DNA of 24,742 bases from JACRLI01 sp035542815 (GTDB taxonomy: Bacteria; Eisenbacteria; RBG-16-71-46; JACRLI01), in NCBI GenBank assembly GCA_035542815.1, contig DATKKS010000013.1:1-24742 (forward strand), in the 5' to 3' direction. The position numbers were made by a program, and so were the translations under genes. The notes under the pieces were generated by a model. It made no database searches, was not told where the DNA came from, and was given only the letters and a program-made list of their open reading frames with translations. Numbering within the stretch: the first letter of the stretch is position 1; each line of letters opens with the position of its first letter. Of this stretch, positions 20,869 through 24,742 are shown piece by piece.

Positions 20869-21742
20869 GCCCTACCGCCGGGCGGCCGCCCGGCGAGTGG
20901 AGCGGGAGCTGCGGGCCCTCCTCCCGGAGGGGTCCGTGCCGCCCAGCTCGCTCCACCAGGCCATGCGCTACGCGGCGCTGGGCCCGGGCAAGCGGGTGCG
21001 GCCGGCGCTGGCGCGCCTGGCCTACGACACCCTGGGCGGGCACTCCGCCGGGCTGTGGCCGGCGGCCGCGGCGCTGGAGCTGGCGCACGCGTTCTCGCTG
21101 GTGCACGACGACCTGCCGTGCATGGACGACGACGACCTGCGGCGCGGGCGGCCCACGGTGCACCGGCGGTTCGGCGAGCCGGTGGCGCTGCTGGCCGGGG
21201 ACGCGCTGCTGGCCCTCAGTTTCCAGGCCCTCGCCGGGGCCGGCTCCGCCCGCGAGTGCGGGCGGCGCGAGCGGAGCCTCAGGCTGCTGGCCGAGGCGCT
21301 GGGCTCGCGCGGCATGGTCGGGGGCCAGGTGTGGGACATGCTGGGCGAGGGCGGCCCGGCCAGCCGGGCCTCGGTGCGCCGCATCCACCGCCTCAAGACC
21401 GCCGCGCTGATGGCGGCGGCCACCCGGATCGGGGCGGTGTGGGCCGGCGCCGGCCCGGCGCAGGAGGCCCAGCTGGGCCGGCTGGGGGAGGTGCTGGGGC
21501 TGGCGTTCCAGGCGGGCGACGACCTGCTGAACGCCACCGCCAGCGCCGAGCAGCTGGGCAAGGCCGCCGGCAGCGACGCCGCCCGGCGCAAGGCCAGCCT
21601 GCCGCGCGCGGTGGGCCTGGAGCCGGCCCGCGCGGAGCTGCTCCGCCTGTGCCGGCGCGCCCGCGCGCTGGCGCGGGCCCTGCCGCGGTGCCGGGAGACC
21701 TGGGCCGGCGTGGTGGAGTTCGTGGAGTCCCGGAGGTGCTGA
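20828..21742 (+). CDS. ispA: Polyprenyl (farnesyl/geranylgeranyl) diphosphate synthase
   Basis: Head-to-tail condensation of isopentenyl diphosphate with allylic diphosphates. The start is uncertain: TTG 20828 (304 residues, overlapping xseB by 41 bases) or TTG 20858 (294 residues); neither has a clear ribosome site. The first Asp-rich motif is intact, Asp94-Asp95-LPCM-Asp100 followed by DDDLRRGRPT. Also present are GPGKRVRPAL, GSRGMVGGQVWDM and IHRLKTAALM. The second Asp-rich motif, normally DDxxD, reads Asp231-Asp232-Leu-Leu-Asn235, and the GDxxxLGK block that follows reads SAEQLGKAAGSD. The family's usual 'Lys-Thr-Tyr' reads RKAS. It is probably an active short-chain synthase but with an altered Mg site. 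The product length cannot be read safely. Confidence 0.9.
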   Translation: MSRLPTTTPSLAFEPYRRAAARRVERELRALLPEGSVPPSSLHQAMRYAALGPGKRVRPALARLAYDTLGGHSAGLWPAAAALELAHAFSLVHDDLPCMDDDDLRRGRPTVHRRFGEPVALLAGDALLALSFQALAGAGSARECGRRERSLRLLAEALGSRGMVGGQVWDMLGEGGPASRASVRRIHRLKTAALMAAATRIGAVWAGAGPAQEAQLGRLGEVLGLAFQAGDDLLNATASAEQLGKAAGSDAARRKASLPRAVGLEPARAELLRLCRRARALARALPRCRETWAGVVEFVESRRC

Positions 21743-21746
21743 GCGC

Positions 21747-22220
21747 ATGGCCCTGCCGCACTCGCTGAACGAGGAGGCCCTGAGCCCGCTGTGGGTGGCG
21801 GTCTCCATCGGAGTGCTGGTGCAGGTGTTCAAGTTCGTGGCCAGCAGCGTCGCCAAGCGGCGGCTCGACTTCCGCCGCCTGTTCGCCACCGGCGGCATGC
21901 CCAGCTCCCACTCGGCCGGGGTCGCGGCGCTGTCCACCGCGGTGGGGTTGCGGGAGGGATTCGGTTCCGTGCTCTTCGCGGTCACGGTATACTTCAGCCT
22001 CATCGTGATGTACGACGCCGCCGGCCTGCGGCGCGCCGCGGGCCGCCAGGCCACGCTCCTCAACCGGCTGATCGACAGCCACTACCGCCACGACAAACAC
22101 CTGGTGGAGATGCGCCTGCTGGAGCTGCTGGGGCACACCCCGCTGGAGGTGCTGGCCGGAGCGCTGGTGGGGGTGGGCTTCACCCTCGTCTGGTTCCTGC
22201 TCGGAGGCCCCAACCGATGA
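21747..22220 (+). CDS. Divergent PAP2-family membrane protein (DUF212)
   Basis: 157 residues from ATG 21747, with GGAGGTGC (21732-21739) inside the end of ispA. It has the shortened acid-phosphatase motif GGMPSSHSAG (His55) with KRRLDFRRLFATGGMPS before it, and GHTPLEVLAGALVG near the C-terminus. There are about four hydrophobic segments (VAVSIGVLVQVFKFVA, HSAGVAALSTAVGL, SVLFAVTVYFSLIVMYDAAGL, EVLAGALVGVGFTLVWFLL). Full PAP2 enzymes remove phosphate from lipid phosphates. Divergent members keep the central motif, but their activity is not established. The position between ispA and dxs suggests that the substrate could be a prenyl phosphate or diphosphate; this is inference. The stop overlaps the dxs start as ATGA. 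Confidence 0.9.
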   Translation: MALPHSLNEEALSPLWVAVSIGVLVQVFKFVASSVAKRRLDFRRLFATGGMPSSHSAGVAALSTAVGLREGFGSVLFAVTVYFSLIVMYDAAGLRRAAGRQATLLNRLIDSHYRHDKHLVEMRLLELLGHTPLEVLAGALVGVGFTLVWFLLGGPNR

Positions 22221-24097
22221 CCCGCCTGCTGGATTCGATCCACGGCCCCGAGGACCTCAAGCTGCTGACCCTGGAGCAGCTGGAGCAGCTGGCCCAGGAG
22301 ATCCGCGATGAGATCCTGCGGGTGGTGTCGGAGACCGGCGGCCACCTGGGTCCCAGCCTGGGGGTGGTGGAGCTGACCCTGGCGCTGCACCGGGTGTTCG
22401 AGTCGCCCACCGACCAGATCGTGTGGGACGTCGGGCACCAGGCCTACTGCCACAAACTGCTGACCGGCCGGCGGGAGCGCTTCCACACGCTGCGCCAGTA
22501 CGGGGGCCTCTCGGGGTTCACCCGCCGGGCCGAGAGCCCGCACGACGTGTTCGGCGCCGGCCACGGCGGCACCTCCATCTCGGTGGCCGCCGGGCTGGCC
22601 ACCGCGCGCGACCTGGCCGGCCGGGACAACCACGTGATCGCGGTGATCGGGGACGGCTCGCTCACCGCCGGGATGGCCTACGAGGCCCTCAACCACGCGG
22701 GCGGCACCGGGCGGCGGCTGCTGGTGGTGCTCAACGACAACGAGATGTCCATCTCGCGCAACGTGGGGGCGCTGGCCGCCTACCTCACCCGGATGACCAG
22801 CAGCCACGGCTACCGGCGGGTGGAGGCGGACATCTACGACCTCCTGGGCAAGGTCCCGATGGCCTCCAAGGCCCGCGAGCTCGCGCGCCGGGTGAAGGAG
22901 GGGCTCAAGGGGCTCATGGTGCCGGGGGTGCTGTTCGAGGAGCTGGGGTTCAAGTACTACGGGCCCATCGACGGGCACGACCTCAAGCTGCTCGAGGAGA
23001 CCCTGGTGCACCTCAAGGACTTCCGCGAGCCGGTGCTGCTGCACGTGCTGACCAAGAAGGGCAAGGGGGTGGGCTTCGCGGAGGCCGCTCCGGTGAAGTT
23101 CCACGGCCTGGGCCCCTTCGACAAGGTGACCGGCAAGACCCAGCCGTCGGCCACCGCGACCTTCAGCCAGGAGTTCGCGCGCATCCTGATCGAGATCGCC
23201 GAGCGCGAGCCCCGGGTGGTGGCCATCACCGCCGCGATGCTGGAGGGCACCGGGCTGCGGGCGTTCCAGGAGCGCTTCCCGGACCGGTGCTTCGACGTGG
23301 GCATGGCCGAGCAGCACGCAGTGGGGCTGGCAGGCGGGCTGGCGGTGGGCGGGTTCCGGCCGGTGTGCGCCATCTACTCCACCTTCCTGCAGCGGGCCTA
23401 CGACCAGGTGGTGCACGACATCGCGCTCCAGAACCTGCCGGTGGTGTTCGCCGCCGACCGCGCCGGCTTCGCCGGCGACGACGGCCCCACCCACCACGGG
23501 GCGTTCGACCTGGGCTACCTGCGCTGCATCCCCAACCTGACCCTGATGGCCCCCTGCGACGAGCAGGAGTTCGCCGACATGCTGTACGCCGCGGTGACCC
23601 AGGCCACCGGCCCGGTGGAGGTGCGCTACCCGCGGGCCAACGTGCCCGGCGCCGGCCGGCAGGGCTTCCGGCCGCTCTCCTGGGGCACCGCCGAGGTGCG
23701 GCGCGAGGGGCGCGACCTGGCCATCTGGGCGCTGGGCGCGGCGGTGCCGTGGGCGCTGGAGGCCGCCGAGCTGATGCGCGCCGAGGGCCCGGACGCCACG
23801 GTGGTGAACGCCCGCTTCGCCAAGCCGCTGGACGAGGAGCTGCTGGTGCGGCACGCGCGGCGCTTCGGGCGCCTGGTCACGGTGGAGGAGGGCGCCGCCG
23901 CCGGCGGGTTCGGCTCGGCGGTGCTGGAGGCCCTGGAGCGCAACGACCTCCCGGGGGTGGAGGTGCGGCGCATCGGCATCCCCGACGAGTTCGTGCAGCA
24001 CGGGCGGCGGGAGCTGCTGCTGCGCGACGTGGGGCTCACCCCGGAACTCATCGCCCGGCGGATCCGGGAGCGCTGGCGGGCCTATGTCACGAAGTAG
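22217..24097 (+). CDS. dxs: 1-deoxy-D-xylulose-5-phosphate synthase
   Basis: First enzyme of the methylerythritol phosphate pathway: condenses pyruvate and glyceraldehyde-3-phosphate using thiamine diphosphate. 626 residues, typical. ATG 22217 shares ATGA with the gene before. Visible motifs: GGHLGPSLG (His43, the catalytic His near position 49 in E. coli), the thiamine-binding GDGSLTAGMAYEALNHAG (Asp146), NDNEMSISRNVG, GPIDGHD, KGKGVGFAE, FDVGMAEQHAVGLAGGLA, FAADRAGFAGDDGPTHHGAFDL and the transketolase C-domain (FVQHGRRELLLRDVGLTPE). All are intact. It supplies precursors to IspA upstream. The 3' end overlaps the nadK start by 14 bases. Confidence 0.98.
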   Translation: MTRLLDSIHGPEDLKLLTLEQLEQLAQEIRDEILRVVSETGGHLGPSLGVVELTLALHRVFESPTDQIVWDVGHQAYCHKLLTGRRERFHTLRQYGGLSGFTRRAESPHDVFGAGHGGTSISVAAGLATARDLAGRDNHVIAVIGDGSLTAGMAYEALNHAGGTGRRLLVVLNDNEMSISRNVGALAAYLTRMTSSHGYRRVEADIYDLLGKVPMASKARELARRVKEGLKGLMVPGVLFEELGFKYYGPIDGHDLKLLEETLVHLKDFREPVLLHVLTKKGKGVGFAEAAPVKFHGLGPFDKVTGKTQPSATATFSQEFARILIEIAEREPRVVAITAAMLEGTGLRAFQERFPDRCFDVGMAEQHAVGLAGGLAVGGFRPVCAIYSTFLQRAYDQVVHDIALQNLPVVFAADRAGFAGDDGPTHHGAFDLGYLRCIPNLTLMAPCDEQEFADMLYAAVTQATGPVEVRYPRANVPGAGRQGFRPLSWGTAEVRREGRDLAIWALGAAVPWALEAAELMRAEGPDATVVNARFAKPLDEELLVRHARRFGRLVTVEEGAAAGGFGSAVLEALERNDLPGVEVRRIGIPDEFVQHGRRELLLRDVGLTPELIARRIRERWRAYVTK

Positions 24098-24742
24098 GAA
24101 GGCGGTCGCGCTGTTCCCCAACCCGCGCAAGCCGGCGGCGCGGCGAATCCTGCCCCGGCTGGTGCGCTACCTGCGCTCGCAGGGCTGGCAGGCGCTGGGG
24201 TTCCCGGAGCACGCGGCGGCGCTGCCGCCCGGGGTGCGCATCTCCGCGGTGCCCGAGCTGGCCCGCGCCGCGCGGTTCGTGCTGGTGTTGGGGGGCGACG
24301 GCACGTTCCTCGCCGCGGCCCGCCGGGTGTGCCGCTACCGGCTCCCCCTCCTGGGCATGCGCCTGGGCCACATCGGCTTTCTAACCATCATGGAGACAAA
24401 GGATTTCCCGCATTCCTTGGGGCAGGTTCTCAAGGGCCAGTACGAACTCGACAGCCGGGCCATGCTGGAGGCCCGGGTGCTCGCGCGGAACGGGCGGACG
24501 CTGCACCGCGGGGTGGCCCTCAACGACGTCACGGTGCGCCAGGCGGACCACGTCAAGGTGGTCCAGCTGCGCCTCACGCTGGACCGCGAGCGCCTGGGGG
24601 ACTTCACCTCCGACGGCGTGGTGGTGTGCACGCCCACCGGGGCCACGGCCTACTCGCTCTCCGCGGGCGGGCCGGTGGTCATGCCCGGCGCCCGCGTGCT
24701 GGTGGCCACCCTGATCTGCCCGCACACCCTGTCCTCGCGCCC
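24084..24742 (+). CDS. nadK: NAD kinase (3' end cut by window)
   Basis: Phosphorylates NAD to NADP. The frame is open from ATG 24084 to the right edge, 219 codons, with about 70 residues missing. The diagnostic LVLGGDGTFLAAA has the catalytic Asp72. The GMRLGHIGFL segment has Arg where most family members have Asn. Then come LNDVTVRQADHVKVVQL, TSDGVVVCTPTGATAYSLSAGGPVV and the CPHTLSSR block just at the edge. It starts 14 bases inside dxs and has a weak ribosome site, so translation is probably coupled. NADPH is used by the pathway that dxs opens and by folate enzymes in the same run. Confidence 0.95.
   Translation, partial: MSRSRKAVALFPNPRKPAARRILPRLVRYLRSQGWQALGFPEHAAALPPGVRISAVPELARAARFVLVLGGDGTFLAAARRVCRYRLPLLGMRLGHIGFLTIMETKDFPHSLGQVLKGQYELDSRAMLEARVLARNGRTLHRGVALNDVTVRQADHVKVVQLRLTLDRERLGDFTSDGVVVCTPTGATAYSLSAGGPVVMPGARVLVATLICPHTLSSR

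Noticed and set aside
1..24742. Mobile elements, prophage, CRISPR, toxin-antitoxin or defence genes
   Set aside because: No transposase, integrase, terminal repeats, repeat-spacer array or defence motif was seen. The gene order is that of a stable core-genome region.

Overview
The window is a very GC-rich stretch of bacterial chromosome that carries mostly housekeeping genes. Two features point to a Gram-negative cell envelope: a signal-peptide beta-barrel-like protein ending in Phe, and a TatA pore protein. The combination of RNase Y, YmdB, ZapA, 6S RNA, a Thermotoga-type DAHP synthase and Asp-Ser-Leu-rich coiled-coil membrane proteins would fit a deep-branching or metagenomic lineage such as Candidatus Eisenbacteria, Gemmatimonadota or a delta-proteobacterial relative. 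That placement is inference only; nothing here fixes the taxon. I see no insertion sequence, prophage, CRISPR array or rRNA.

Layout. 1-1753: the last codons of an upstream gene, an outer-membrane-type protein, and a secreted protein with a TQGYWKNHP cysteine-flanked domain behind its own promoter. 1995-4696: an uncharacterised P-loop kinase-like protein on the plus strand, converging on two minus-strand membrane proteins (one coiled-coil, one with about ten membrane spans). 4996-7491: two shikimate-pathway genes, aroC and a DAHP synthase. The latter sits behind what looks like a complete Trp-codon transcription attenuator. 7536-7907: tatA on the minus strand. 8012-14911: tRNA-Val, then thrS-infC-rpmI-rplT-pheS-pheT, the classical translation cluster. 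Its thrS lacks the TGS domain, infC has an AUC start, and a structured leader with a terminator-like hairpin lies in front of infC. 14951-15967: a ZapB-like coiled coil, ZapA and a 6S RNA candidate. 16015-24742: a tightly packed plus-strand run rny-ymdB-folD-xseA-xseB-ispA-(divergent PAP2)-dxs-nadK (the last cut by the window edge). Several of its junctions are ATGA or GTGA stop/start overlaps.

How the genes fit together. AroC and DAHP synthase act at the end and start of the chorismate pathway. The enzyme type suggests feedback by Phe/Tyr, while the leader peptide suggests that transcription responds to Trp-tRNA. The thrS-to-pheT block makes translation factors and synthetases. The last block combines RNA turnover (Rny, YmdB), folate, DNA repair (exonuclease VII), isoprenoid precursor synthesis (Dxs, IspA, perhaps a lipid phosphatase) and NADP supply.

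The most notable find is the DAHP synthase leader at 6181-6408: a TTGACA promoter, a 23-codon leader ORF with three consecutive Trp codons, a segment able to form a 9-bp antiterminator, and a 9-bp terminator with a T tract, all in the right order. Second come the infC leader and the 6S RNA next to zapA.
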